Shown piece by piece: positions 28,407 to 37,278 of a stretch of 64,000 bases of DNA. Origin of the DNA: Acidimicrobiia bacterium (GTDB lineage Bacteria; Actinomycetota; Acidimicrobiia; Acidimicrobiales; Poriferisodalaceae). Made by a program: the position numbers and the translations under genes. Positions within the stretch are counted from its first letter, which is position 1. Each line of letters starts with the position of its first letter. Below the pieces are notes generated by a model. That model was given only the letters and a program-made list of their open reading frames with translations. It searched no databases and was not told the origin of the DNA. The stretch covers positions 1 to 64,000 of the forward strand of contig JAJEBN010000078.1 in NCBI GenBank assembly GCA_022822525.1. The letters are read 5' to 3'.

Positions 28407-28419
28407 ACCACGAGGTTGC

Positions 28420-28437
28420 AGCGCCCGGGCGGGCGCT
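28420..28437 (+). terminator. GC-rich hairpin after rpmA
   Basis: AGCGCCC (28420-28426) pairs with GGGCGCT (28431-28437) around GGGC. No T-tract follows. It may attenuate between the ribosomal pair and obgE. Confidence 0.4.
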
Positions 28438-28476
28438 CGGTGACGCAGTCACGACCCTCTGGACAGGCGAACGCTG

Positions 28477-29745
28477 ATGAGCGATTTTGTCGACGAGTGC
28501 CAGCTGCACGCCAAGGGAGGCAATGGCGGCGCTGGCTGCGTGTCGTTCCGTCGCGAGGCGCATGTGCCGCGCGGCGGACCCGACGGGGGAGACGGTGGTG
28601 ACGGCGGAGATGTGTGGTTGGTGGCCGACCGCAATGTGGCATCGCTGCTGGCGTTCCGGGACTTTCCGTTCCGGCGGGCCGCCGACGGAACCCATGGCCA
28701 GGGCCGCAAGCGACACGGTCGCAACGGCGGCGACGAGATCGTCCAGGTGCCCGAGGGCACTGTCGTACGCGATCGGGACGGCACCCCAATCGCCGACCTG
28801 GTGAACGAAGGCGACCGCTGGCTGGCCGCGCACGGCGGTCGGGGCGGTCGTGGAAATGTGCGTTTTGCTTCGAACCGGCTGCGCGCTCCCCAATTTGCCG
28901 AGCAGGCGGAGCCCGGCGAGGAGCATTGGTTCGGCTTGGAGCTCAAGCTGATGGCCGATGTCGCGCTCGTCGGCTTCCCGAACGCCGGCAAGAGCACTTT
29001 CATCAGCGCGGTCTCCGCGGCGAAGCCGAAAGTTGCCTCGTACCCGTTCACCACGCTCACCCCGAGCCTGGGAGTCGTCCGGCTCGATGACGGCTCGGGT
29101 CGTGGTCGGATCAGCGCCCAGGGCAGTTTCGAGATGGTCATCGCGGACGTGCCGGGGCTGATCGAAGGCGCTGCCGAGGGCAAGGGACTGGGTCACCAGT
29201 TCTTGCGGCATGTGGAACGTGCCCGCGTGCTGCTGATCATGGCGGACCTGGCCGAGGTCACCGATCGCGACCCACGCGAACAGGTCGATGTCCTGCTCGC
29301 CGAGCTCGAGCGCTACAACCCCGTGCTCGCGACCCGGCGCACGCTGATTGTCGGCACCAAGTCCGATGCGGCACACCTCGCCTGGGACGGGCCGCGCGTC
29401 AGCGCAGTGACGGGCGAGGGCGTGAACTCGGTACTCGGCAGCCTGCGGGATCTGGTTGCCGAGGCCCGCGAGGCCGAAGAAGCCCCCACCCAGTACGTAG
29501 TGCACCGCCCCTCACCGGGTGGCGTTGCCGTGCTGCGCCTCGCGGACGGGATCTTCGAGATCGAGGGACGGCAGGCGCGCCGCGCCGTGGCGCTGTCGGA
29601 CCTGACCGATCCCGCTGCGCTGGCATGGGCGCAGCGGCGGTTGGAAGAGCTCGGCGTGTCGCGAAGCCTGGCTCGCAATGGTGCACAGTCGGGCGATCTC
29701 GTCCGCATCGGCGACTTCGAGTTCACCTACGAGCCCGACACGTGA
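28477..29745 (+). CDS. obgE: Obg family GTPase
   Basis: 422-residue GTPase that acts in late 50S assembly and stress control. The Gly-rich Obg fold occupies residues 1-158 (GGNGGAGCVSFRRE, GGPDGGDGGDGG). The G domain starts at 166 with GFPNAGKST, followed by the switch TTLTPSLGVV and DVPGLIEGAAEGKGLG. An OCT domain ends the protein (QAPTQ-like start, ...VRIGDFEFTYEPDT). Here the G4 motif reads GTKSD in place of the usual NKxD. Context (rplU-rpmA before, proBA after) is typical. Confidence 0.96.
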   Translation: MSDFVDECQLHAKGGNGGAGCVSFRREAHVPRGGPDGGDGGDGGDVWLVADRNVASLLAFRDFPFRRAADGTHGQGRKRHGRNGGDEIVQVPEGTVVRDRDGTPIADLVNEGDRWLAAHGGRGGRGNVRFASNRLRAPQFAEQAEPGEEHWFGLELKLMADVALVGFPNAGKSTFISAVSAAKPKVASYPFTTLTPSLGVVRLDDGSGRGRISAQGSFEMVIADVPGLIEGAAEGKGLGHQFLRHVERARVLLIMADLAEVTDRDPREQVDVLLAELERYNPVLATRRTLIVGTKSDAAHLAWDGPRVSAVTGEGVNSVLGSLRDLVAEAREAEEAPTQYVVHRPSPGGVAVLRLADGIFEIEGRQARRAVALSDLTDPAALAWAQRRLEELGVSRSLARNGAQSGDLVRIGDFEFTYEPDT

Positions 29746-29806
29746 CCCGGCGGCGAGTGAATCCGGGCGCTGCCATTGCAGCGGCGAGACGGCAGGATTG
29801 ATGTCG

Positions 29807-30901
29807 ATGCCTGCCTCACAACGGCTGATCGCCAAGATTGGGACGTCGTCCATCACCACAGCAGACGGTCGGGTCGACCTCGAAGCCGTCGCAAAGCTGG
29901 CATCTGAGGTCGCTGGCGTACGCGCAGCCGGACACGAAGTGATCGTGGTCACCTCCGGCGCGATCACCGCTGGCGTGCAGCGGCTCGACGTCGAGCGGCC
30001 CAGCGAGCCCGAGCGGCTCCAGGCCCTGTCTGCGGTGGGACAGATCGATCTCATGGCGTCCTACCGGGAGCTGTTCGCCGACCACGGCATGGTCGTCGGC
30101 CAAGTCCTGATCGCCCCGCACGATTTTCGTGATCGCGACCAGTACCTCCACGCTCGAGCGACGTTCCATCATCTGCTCGACCTCGGTGTCGTGCCCGTTG
30201 TCAACGAGAACGACGCGATCGCCGACGACGCCATCCGCTACGGCGACAACGATCGGATTGCTGCACTCGTTGCCAACCTCGTGCGCGCCGATGCACTGAT
30301 CCTGCTGACCGACATGCCGGGTGTGCTCACCGCGGATCCCAGCATCGATCCCGATGCATCGCTGATCTCAGAGATCTTGGAGGTGAGCCCGTCGCTGCAG
30401 GCTGCTGCGGGCTCGGCGAGCGCGGTCGGCAGCGGCGGCATGGCCTCGAAGCTGGCAGCGGCCCGGATGGCGTCGTGGAGCGGCGTGCGCACGGTCATCG
30501 CATCAGCCCGCCGCCCCGATGTCCTCGCGGACGCCGCTGCGGGCCGTCCAGGCGTCGGCACCACGGTGCCAGCGCGCGACGCCCGTGTCTCAGCCCGAAA
30601 GCTCTGGATCGGATTTGCCGTCGCTGCCCGCGGAACGGTGACCGTCGACGACGGCGCTCGCCGAGCCGTGACCGGAGGCGGGAAGTCGCTGCTCGCAGCC
30701 GGCGTCGTCAGCTCCACGGGATCGTTCGCTGCGGGCGAGGCGGTGGACATCGTCGATGCGCACGACGAGATCTTTGCCAAGGGGCTCGCGGCCATCGATG
30801 CCGAAGGACTCCGCGTCACCGCAGGCCTGCGCAGCGATCAACTCCCTGAGGGCTTGCATCCCCTGGTGGTGCACCGTGACGACCTCGTCGTCTTGGAGTG
30901 A
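29807..30901 (+). CDS. proB: Glutamate 5-kinase
   Basis: 364-residue enzyme for the first step of proline synthesis, phosphorylating glutamate. The amino-acid kinase fold begins LIAKIGTSSIT and contains VVTSGAITAGV, VPVVNENDAIA and YGDNDRIAALVANLV. A C-terminal PUA domain starts near residue 275. ATG 29807 is preferred because AGGA lies 9 nt upstream; ATG 29801 would leave only 3 nt. The first conserved Lys-Gly motif reads AKIGTSS, in which the usual Val is Ile. Feedback inhibition by proline is a family property. Confidence 0.95.
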   Translation: MPASQRLIAKIGTSSITTADGRVDLEAVAKLASEVAGVRAAGHEVIVVTSGAITAGVQRLDVERPSEPERLQALSAVGQIDLMASYRELFADHGMVVGQVLIAPHDFRDRDQYLHARATFHHLLDLGVVPVVNENDAIADDAIRYGDNDRIAALVANLVRADALILLTDMPGVLTADPSIDPDASLISEILEVSPSLQAAAGSASAVGSGGMASKLAAARMASWSGVRTVIASARRPDVLADAAAGRPGVGTTVPARDARVSARKLWIGFAVAARGTVTVDDGARRAVTGGGKSLLAAGVVSSTGSFAAGEAVDIVDAHDEIFAKGLAAIDAEGLRVTAGLRSDQLPEGLHPLVVHRDDLVVLE

Positions 30902-30923
30902 TTCGCGGCGATGCCACTAGTCT
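30893..30923 (+). promoter_or_regulatory. Candidate internal promoter of proA
   Basis: TTGGAG (30893-30898) and TAGTCT (30918-30923) are separated by 19 nt. The -10 ends 6 nt before the GTG of proA, again the leaderless spacing. It overlaps the proB stop. Confidence 0.42.
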
Positions 30924-30929
30924 GCTCGG

Positions 30930-32222
30930 GTGCCTGACGTGGCGTCTGCGACCGCGCCCCCGGGGACCGGCAGCCCGGTCTCTGCGGAGATGCTCGCGCT
31001 CGGCGAGCGAGCCAAAGCTGCTGCGACCGTCCTGGCGCAGGCTCCTGGCGCCGCACGTGACGAGGCCCTGCTGTCGGCCGCTGATCTGCTCGAAGAAGCG
31101 ACGGACCGCGTTCTTGCCGCCAACCGGGACGACGTCGCCAACGCAGAAGCGGCGGGCACCTCAGCCACGCTCGTCGACCGGCTGCGGCTCGATCACGGCC
31201 GTATCGGTGCCATGGCCGCGGGGCTCCGCAATGTCGCGGCCCTTGCCGATCCCGTCGGCCAGCGGGTCGACGGCTGGGTGCGGCCCAACGGGCTCGTGGT
31301 GGAGCGCGTCAGGGTGCCGCTCGGCGTCGTCGCCATCATCTACGAGAGCCGGCCGAACGTCACTTCGGACGCCTTCGGGCTGTGCTTGAAGTCCGCCAAC
31401 GCGGCCTTCCTGCGGGGGTCATCGGCGGCACTCCAGTCCAATATCGCGATCGCCGAGGCACTGCGTGAGGGTGTGGTCAAGGCGGGCCTCCCCGCGGATG
31501 CGCTGCTGCTGGTCACCGACACCCGTCACAGCGCCGCCACGGAATTCATGCGCCTTCGCTCCTGCATCGACTGCCTGATTCCTCGAGGCGGTCCTGCGCT
31601 GATCGACTCGGTGCTCGCGAACGCCACGGTGCCCTACGTCATCGACGGCGACGGCAATTGTCACGTGTACGTCGACGCTGCGGCGGACCTCGACATGGCG
31701 GCGGACATCGTCGCCAACGCCAAGCTCAGCCGGCCGTCGGTGTGCAACGCAGCCGAGTCGCTGTTGGTTCACCGCGCCGTGGCCGAGATATTCCTGCCGC
31801 GCATCGTCGACGACCTGTGCGACGTGGAACTCGTCGGCGACACGGCATCACGAGCCATCTCGCCGCAGATCGGCGCAGCGAGTCCCGACGACTTCTCGAC
31901 GGAGTTTCTCGCGCTCAAGATGAGCATCGCCATCGTGGATGATCTCGATGCGGCGATCTCTCACATCAACCGCCACGGAACCGGCCACAGCGAAGCCATC
32001 GTGACCGGTGATCTGGCCGCCGCGCAGGAGTTCACCCAACGCGTCGACGCGGCGGCTGTGCTGGTGAATGCCTCCACCCGTTTCGTCGACGGCGAGGAGT
32101 TCGGCTTCGGCGCGGAGATCGGCATCAGCACCCAGAAGCTCCACGCGCGAGGCCCGATGGGCCTCACCCAACTCACGACAACGAAGTTCGTGGTGACCGG
32201 CCAAGGTCACACGCGCTCCTAG
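30930..32222 (+). CDS. proA: Gamma-glutamyl phosphate reductase
   Basis: 430-residue NADPH-dependent enzyme that makes glutamate-5-semialdehyde in proline synthesis. The catalytic Cys272 lies in RPSVCNAAESLLVH. IIYESRPNVTSDAFGLCLKS and the C-terminal FGAEIGISTQKLHARGPMGL are family hallmarks. The GTG start has no ribosome site but follows a TAGTCT box by 6 nt. It is 28 nt behind proB. An Ala/Pro/Gly-rich lead of about 18 residues precedes the fold. Confidence 0.96.
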   Translation: MPDVASATAPPGTGSPVSAEMLALGERAKAAATVLAQAPGAARDEALLSAADLLEEATDRVLAANRDDVANAEAAGTSATLVDRLRLDHGRIGAMAAGLRNVAALADPVGQRVDGWVRPNGLVVERVRVPLGVVAIIYESRPNVTSDAFGLCLKSANAAFLRGSSAALQSNIAIAEALREGVVKAGLPADALLLVTDTRHSAATEFMRLRSCIDCLIPRGGPALIDSVLANATVPYVIDGDGNCHVYVDAAADLDMAADIVANAKLSRPSVCNAAESLLVHRAVAEIFLPRIVDDLCDVELVGDTASRAISPQIGAASPDDFSTEFLALKMSIAIVDDLDAAISHINRHGTGHSEAIVTGDLAAAQEFTQRVDAAAVLVNASTRFVDGEEFGFGAEIGISTQKLHARGPMGLTQLTTTKFVVTGQGHTRS

Positions 32223-32298
32223 CCGTGCCGAGTACCCGCCGCGGCTGCCACACTGTCAGACCGTTTCAATTCCCAAGTTGCCCCCGGAGACCCCCACT

Positions 32299-33180
32299 AT
32301 GACCGAGACAATGTTCGGAGACCTCTCCGGTGTCCGCGAAGGCCTAGCGAAAGTCGAATACCTCGCCGACGACGGCATCGCCAGTGTCGTCTACCTGGCT
32401 GAACGCCTCGGCAAGCCCGTCCTCATCGAAGGTCCGGCCGGAACCGGCAAGACCGAGCTGGCCAAGTCGGTGGCTGCCATGAGCGGTGCGCGCCTCATTC
32501 GCCTGCAGTGCTACGAGGGCCTGGACGAGGCCAAGGCGCTGTACGAGTGGAACTACAAGAAGCAGCTCCTGCGCATCCAGGCCGACCGCGGCGTCGACGC
32601 TGAGCACGAGGATTGGGTGGATCTGCAGGACGACATCTTCCAGGACGAATTCCTGCTCACCCGGCCGCTGCTCGAGGCGATCAGCGCCGAAGACAAGGTG
32701 GTGCTGCTGATCGACGAGGTGGACCGGGTCGAGATCGAGACCGAGGCGCTGCTGCTCGAGATCCTCTCCGACTACCAGGTCTCGATTCCCGAGCTGGGCA
32801 CCATCATGGCCAGCCAGATCCCGCTGGTGTTCCTGACCTCAAACAACACCCGTGAACTGTCCGAGGCGCTCAAGCGCCGGTGCCTGTTCCTGCACATCGA
32901 CTATCCCGACCTCGAGCGCGAGAAGCAGATCGTGCTGACCAAGGTTGTCGGCATCAGCGAGAACCTGGCAGAGCAGATAGCGCGGGTCGTGCGCTCGGTG
33001 CGCCAGCTCGAGCTCAAGAAGGCGCCGTCGGTGTCCGAGACGCTGGACTGGGCCCGGACGCTGGTGCTGCTGGGCATCGAGAACATCGATGTCGAGCAGG
33101 CCAAGCAGACGCTGCACATCCTGCTCAAGTACCAGTCCGACATCGAGAAGGCCGCTAAGGAACTGACGGTCGAGGCCTAG
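32299..33180 (+). CDS. MoxR-family AAA+ ATPase
   Basis: 293-residue AAA+ ATPase of the MoxR/CoxD type. Walker A is GPAGTGKT (45-52), Walker B LLIDEVDR, sensor 1 in FLTSNNTRELSEALKRRC with the arginine finger. These ATPases act with VWA-domain partners to insert metals or remodel complexes; the partner here is the next gene, 30 nt on. ATG 32299 is chosen, with GGAG about 10 nt upstream; an in-frame TTG lies 21 nt earlier. The target complex is unknown, and no CO dehydrogenase genes are present. Confidence 0.88.
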   Translation: MTETMFGDLSGVREGLAKVEYLADDGIASVVYLAERLGKPVLIEGPAGTGKTELAKSVAAMSGARLIRLQCYEGLDEAKALYEWNYKKQLLRIQADRGVDAEHEDWVDLQDDIFQDEFLLTRPLLEAISAEDKVVLLIDEVDRVEIETEALLLEILSDYQVSIPELGTIMASQIPLVFLTSNNTRELSEALKRRCLFLHIDYPDLEREKQIVLTKVVGISENLAEQIARVVRSVRQLELKKAPSVSETLDWARTLVLLGIENIDVEQAKQTLHILLKYQSDIEKAAKELTVEA

Positions 33181-33210
33181 CAGCCGCCGGGACGCAGACG
33201 GGAGTCGATC

Positions 33211-34647
33211 ATGCTGGACCTGCTCAGCGGCTTCGTGGGTGAGCTGCGCAATGCGGGGCTGCCGGTCTCGTTGACGGAGAACCTCGACGCGATGGAGGCC
33301 GTCAAGCACATCCCCATCGAGGACCGCGACGCGTTCAAGTACGCGCTTGCCGCGACCCTGGTGAAGAACGAGCAGCACTGGCGGGCGTTCGAGACGGTCT
33401 TCGAGGTGTATTTCTCGCTTCGCGGACCTGAGTACAACGTCGGCGACGAAGACGGCAACGGCGAGTTCGATCCCGAGAGCCTTGAAGAGTGGATGTCCCA
33501 GCAGATGCAGGGCATGGGCGGCCGCGGGGGCGGGCAGGATATGTCCCCCGAGGAGATCGCCGAGATGCTCTTCCGGGCCCTGCTGAATGCCGACGAGGCG
33601 ATGATGGCGGCGATGGCCCGAGCCGCGGTCACCCAGTTCGCCGGCATGGAGCCTGGCCGACCCGTCGGTGGCACCTACTACCTGTACCGCACGCTGCGCA
33701 ACCTCGACCTCGACGGCATGCTCGAACGCCTCGTCGAAGAGTCCAGCGAGCGGTACGAGGGCGAGTTGTCGCCGCTGGCCGAACGGCTCGAACGCGAGGA
33801 GTTCGAGAACCGCATCGAGCAGCTGAAGCGCGAGATCGAAGCCGAGATCCGGCGTCGCCTGGTGGCAGACCGTGGCGTCGAGGCGATGGCGAAGACCCTG
33901 CGCAAACCGCTGCCCGAGGATGTCGACTTCATGCATGCCAGCCGTGAGGAGATGGCGAACATCCGCAAGGCCATCCAGCCGCTGACACGCAAGCTGGCGG
34001 CCCGCCTGGCCCGCAAGCGCAAGCACAAGCGTCGGGGCCCGCTGGACTTCCGGGCCACGGTGCGCCGCTCACTCTCCTATGGCGGCGTGCCGGCAGAACC
34101 TCGATTCCGCCATCCTCGCCCGAACAAGCCCGAGCTGATCGTGGTGGCCGACATCTCAGGCTCGGTCGCTGCATTCGCGAGATTCACGCTGCACCTGGTG
34201 TATGCGCTGCAGAACCAGTTCTCCAAGGTGCGCTCGTTCGTCTTCATCGACGGCATCGACGAGGTCACCCACATGTTCCAGAACGAGGAGGACATCACCA
34301 ACGCTGTGCACCGGGTGAACACCGAGGCCGATGTCGTGTGGGTCGACGGCCACTCCGACTACGGCCATGCCTTCGGCGTGTTCTGGGAGAACTTCGGCAA
34401 GGACGTCAACGCCAAGTCGACGATGATGTTCCTGGGGGACGCACGCAACAACTACCACTCGACAAATGCGTGGGTGCTCAAGGAATGCCAGAAGCGCGCC
34501 CGTTCGGTGTTCTGGCTGAACCCCGAGCCCCGCTCGTACTGGGACACCGGCGACTCGGTGATCACCGAGTACTCGACCTACACCGACGGCGTGTTCGAGT
34601 GCCGCAACCTGCGCCAGCTCGAGGGCTTCGTCGACAATCTGGCGTAG
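33211..34647 (+). CDS. VWA-domain (CoxE-like) protein
   Basis: 478 residues. The C-terminal third is a CoxE-like von Willebrand A domain whose metal site DISGS begins at Asp314 (VVADISGSV) and continues with a Thr/Asp-rich strand (GDARNNYHS). The N-terminal part includes LRNAGLPVSLTENLDAMEAV, common to CoxE proteins, a Met/Gly-rich linker (MQGMGGRGGG) and a charged helical middle region rich in Glu and Arg. It should form a complex with the MoxR ATPase upstream. Cytosolic, with no signal peptide. Confidence 0.85.
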   Translation: MLDLLSGFVGELRNAGLPVSLTENLDAMEAVKHIPIEDRDAFKYALAATLVKNEQHWRAFETVFEVYFSLRGPEYNVGDEDGNGEFDPESLEEWMSQQMQGMGGRGGGQDMSPEEIAEMLFRALLNADEAMMAAMARAAVTQFAGMEPGRPVGGTYYLYRTLRNLDLDGMLERLVEESSERYEGELSPLAERLEREEFENRIEQLKREIEAEIRRRLVADRGVEAMAKTLRKPLPEDVDFMHASREEMANIRKAIQPLTRKLAARLARKRKHKRRGPLDFRATVRRSLSYGGVPAEPRFRHPRPNKPELIVVADISGSVAAFARFTLHLVYALQNQFSKVRSFVFIDGIDEVTHMFQNEEDITNAVHRVNTEADVVWVDGHSDYGHAFGVFWENFGKDVNAKSTMMFLGDARNNYHSTNAWVLKECQKRARSVFWLNPEPRSYWDTGDSVITEYSTYTDGVFECRNLRQLEGFVDNLA

Positions 34648-34665
34648 CGCCGGAGCCCGGCTCGG

Positions 34666-36084
34666 CTACTCGGCGGCGGCGAGCAGCTCGGCGGCCAGGA
34701 ACGCGAGATCCAGTGACTGGCGGCCGTTGAGGCGTGGGTCGCACATCGTCTCGTAGCGATCCCCGAGCTGATGCTGGGCCAGCTCGTCGCCGCCTCCGAC
34801 GCACTCGGTGACGGCGTCGCCGGTGATCTCGAGGTGGATGCCGCCGGGCCACGTCCCCGCCTCGGCATGCTCAGCGAAGTACTGCCGGATCTCCGCCAGG
34901 ATGGCGTCGAAGTGGCGGGTCTTGACGCCCTTGTCGGTGGAGTAGGTGTTGCCGTGCATCGGATCGCACTGCCACACCACCGGATGCCCGGCATCGGTGA
35001 CGGCTCGCAGTAGCGGCCCGAAGGCCTCTCTGATGTTGCCTGCCCCCATGCGGCTGATGAGCGTCAGGCGGCCGGGTATCCGGTTCGGATTCAGCGTCTC
35101 GCACAGCGCGAGCGCATCGTCGGGTGTCGCCGTCGGTCCGAGCTTCGCCCCGATCGGGTTGTGCACCCCGCGCAGGAACTCCACGTGAGCGCCGTCAAGC
35201 TCTCTCGTGCGCTCGCCGACCCACAGCATGTGCGCCGAGCAGTCGTACCAGTCGCCCGTGATGCTGTCGGTGCGGGTCAGGGCCTCTTCGTAGCCCAGCA
35301 GCAGCGCCTCATGGCTGGTGTACAGCTCGACCTGGCGCATGGCGCTGTCATCGGTGTCCAAGCCGCACGCGTTCATGAAGCGGAGCGCAGAGTCGATGCC
35401 GTTGGCCAGTGTCTCGTAGCGCTGACCCGCCGGGCTCGACGCCACGAACTCTTGATTCCAGTTGTGCACCTGACGCAGATCTGCGTACCCGCCGCGGGTG
35501 AATGCCCGGAGCAGGTTCAGCGTCGCCGCCGAGGTGTTGTACGCCTCCAGCAAGCGGGCCGGGTCGGGCGTGCGGGCAGCGGGTTCGAACGCAATGTCAT
35601 TGACGATGTGCCCCCGGAAGATCGGCAACGTCACGCCGTCGCGAGTCTCGATCGGCTGGCTGCGCGGCTTGGCGAACTGGCCGGCGATCCGACCCACCTT
35701 CACGATGGGCAGGCCTGCGGAATACTGCAGCACCACGGCCATCTGCAAGATCACCTTGAGGCGATCGCGGATCTGATCGGCGGTCGACAGCTCGAATGAC
35801 TCTGCGCAGTCGCCGGCCTGCAGCACGAACGCCTTGCCGGCGCACACTTGTCCCAAGAGCTCGGTGAGGCGCCGAGCCTCGCCTGCAAATACCAGCGGCG
35901 GCCTGCGCCCCAACTCGCTCAGCGACGCGGAGAGCGCGATCGGATCAGGCCACTCAGGCTGCTGGCCGGCGGGCCGATCGGCCCACGAGCCGGGATGCCA
36001 GCCGGGTGCGTGCAGAGGCGAGGCGTCCCGGTCGGTCCCGGCCGGGAGCGCGTTGGTTGGCTCAGACTGCGTCTGCGTCGGCAT
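34666..36084 (-). CDS. aroG: 3-deoxy-7-phosphoheptulonate synthase, class II
   Basis: 472 residues. It condenses phosphoenolpyruvate and erythrose-4-phosphate in the first shikimate step. This is the plant/actinobacterial class II type: WADRPAGQQPEWPD, FVLQAGDCAESF, PIVKVGRIAGQFAKPRS, MGAGNIREAFGPLLRAV and VVWQCDPMHGNTYST are all present. The N-terminal 25 residues are variable. Its ATG at 36084 lies inside the end of the sigma-factor gene (23-nt overlap), so translation should be coupled to it. That makes aromatic synthesis depend on the sigma transcript, by inference. Confidence 0.95.
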   Translation of the reverse strand: MPTQTQSEPTNALPAGTDRDASPLHAPGWHPGSWADRPAGQQPEWPDPIALSASLSELGRRPPLVFAGEARRLTELLGQVCAGKAFVLQAGDCAESFELSTADQIRDRLKVILQMAVVLQYSAGLPIVKVGRIAGQFAKPRSQPIETRDGVTLPIFRGHIVNDIAFEPAARTPDPARLLEAYNTSAATLNLLRAFTRGGYADLRQVHNWNQEFVASSPAGQRYETLANGIDSALRFMNACGLDTDDSAMRQVELYTSHEALLLGYEEALTRTDSITGDWYDCSAHMLWVGERTRELDGAHVEFLRGVHNPIGAKLGPTATPDDALALCETLNPNRIPGRLTLISRMGAGNIREAFGPLLRAVTDAGHPVVWQCDPMHGNTYSTDKGVKTRHFDAILAEIRQYFAEHAEAGTWPGGIHLEITGDAVTECVGGGDELAQHQLGDRYETMCDPRLNGRQSLDLAFLAAELLAAAE

Positions 36085-36928
36085 CGATGTCTACAAACTC
36101 GCCGTCGGCGGCGAGGCTCTGCAGCTCATCGACGGCGCGCTTGACCAGACGGCGAGCCGCTTCGGCGGTCACGCCGAGCTCCTCGCCGATCTCGCGGTAG
36201 CTGCGCTGCTCGCCGTCGATGATCCCGTTCCGGCGAGCCACTGCATATCGGGCACGCTTGTCCAGCCGGCCCAGCATGGACATGACCATGCCGCGACGGT
36301 CCGCCTCGATGGCGAAGTGTTCGGGTCCCGGTGCGTCATCGCCGATGAGGTCGATGAGCGCGCTGTCGCCGTCATCGCCGACGGTCTTGTCCAGCGAGGT
36401 CGGGGTGCTGATCCGCTGCAGCCATGCGTTCTCGTCGTCGAGCGAGTCGCTGTCGCCGCCGTTGTGGCGCAGCGCAGCGCGCAGGGTCGCGGAGCGATCC
36501 GAGGGCAGGCGAATGAGGCTGCCCTTCTGATCCAGCGCGCGCCCGATGGACTGTCGGATCCAGAACGTTGCGTAGGTCGAGAACTTGAAGCCGCGCCGCC
36601 AGTCGAACTTCTCGACTGCGTGCTCGAGGCCGAGGTTGCCCTCTTGGATCAGATCGAGCAGCTCCAGCGTGGGGGGCAGCGGGTAGCGACGCGCGATCGA
36701 CACCACCAAGCGGAGGTTCGCCCGGATGAAGCGGTCGCGTGCAGCAGCGGCCGTCTGCACGGCCTTGCGCAGCTGGCGCCGCTCGGCAACCGACAATTCC
36801 TCGTCGCAGTCCAGGCGCGTCCGTGCATCACGGCCAGCCTCGATCTGCTGGGAGAGCATGCGCTCGTCCTCGGCGGTCAGCAGGGCGACTGCACCGATCT
36901 CGTTCAGATATTGGCCAACAGAATCCAT
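36062..36928 (-). CDS. Sigma-70 family RNA polymerase sigma factor (group 2-like)
   Basis: 288 residues from ATG 36928, which has GGAG 8 nt upstream. Region 1.2 is DSVGQYLNEIGAVALLTAEDE. Region 2 contains RANLRLVVSIARRY, DLIQEGNLGLEHAVEKFD and FSTYATFWIRQSIGRAL. Region 3 begins QKGSLIRLP. Region 4 ends with the helix-turn-helix YREIGEELGVTAEAARRLVKRA. There is no region 1.1, so it is a primary-like alternative sigma factor. The gene has a strongly structured leader (see 36941-37018) and overlaps the DAHP synthase gene by 23 nt. Its regulon is unknown. Confidence 0.9.
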   Translation of the reverse strand: MDSVGQYLNEIGAVALLTAEDERMLSQQIEAGRDARTRLDCDEELSVAERRQLRKAVQTAAAARDRFIRANLRLVVSIARRYPLPPTLELLDLIQEGNLGLEHAVEKFDWRRGFKFSTYATFWIRQSIGRALDQKGSLIRLPSDRSATLRAALRHNGGDSDSLDDENAWLQRISTPTSLDKTVGDDGDSALIDLIGDDAPGPEHFAIEADRRGMVMSMLGRLDKRARYAVARRNGIIDGEQRSYREIGEELGVTAEAARRLVKRAVDELQSLAADGEFVDIDADADAV

Positions 36929-36940
36929 GACACACGCTCC

Positions 36941-37018
36941 AACCGGCAGGGGGCAGCCGGTTTTCTCGTTCTCGGTGGCATGCCGCCTTGGCATGCCACC
37001 CGGTGGGGGGCACCGGGT
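36941..37018 (-). ncRNA. Structured leader with C-rich loops, 6C-RNA-like
   Basis: Read on the minus strand, three perfect hairpins precede the sigma gene. Hairpin A (37018-36998) has an 8-bp ACCCGGTG/CACCGGGT stem and a loop of five C (six in a row counting the closing base). Hairpin B (37000-36974) has an 11-bp GGTGGCATGCC/GGCATGCCACC stem. Hairpin C (36962-36941) has a 7-bp AACCGGC/GCCGGTT stem with loop TGCCCCCT, and it touches the GGAG ribosome site. Two hairpins with oligo-C loops define the 6C RNA motif of actinobacteria. Whether this is that RNA, or a cis leader, is an inference. Confidence 0.5.
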
Positions 37019-37272
37019 ATTTTCTGCCCTTGCCAGGCCTCATCGGTCCCGACGCAGGCGTGACGCCGCCGCGGTGGCGGAGTCGTCTTCGCTTGTACGC
37101 CCGAACACGATGCATGACCCGGGATGCCAGGCCCTGCACAGCACTGCTTTGAGCGGACGGTCAAACGTAGCACATGGCGCCTAGCGCGCGCAAACCGTCG
37201 CACCCGAGGGCCCGCTTTTTGGGCTCAGCAGCACCTCGGTGTGCACGATCTATGTGTTGTGACCGGCGACTC

Positions 37273-37278
37273 TACACT
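37273..37278 (+). promoter_or_regulatory. Candidate leaderless -10 box of nadD
   Basis: TACACT ends 6 nt before the GTG at 37285, with no ribosome binding site between. The arrangement fits a transcript starting at the GTG itself. Confidence 0.42.

Noticed and set aside
33211..34647. CO dehydrogenase maturation locus
   Set aside because: Only CoxD/CoxE-like proteins are present; no coxL, coxM or coxS reading frame lies within the window.
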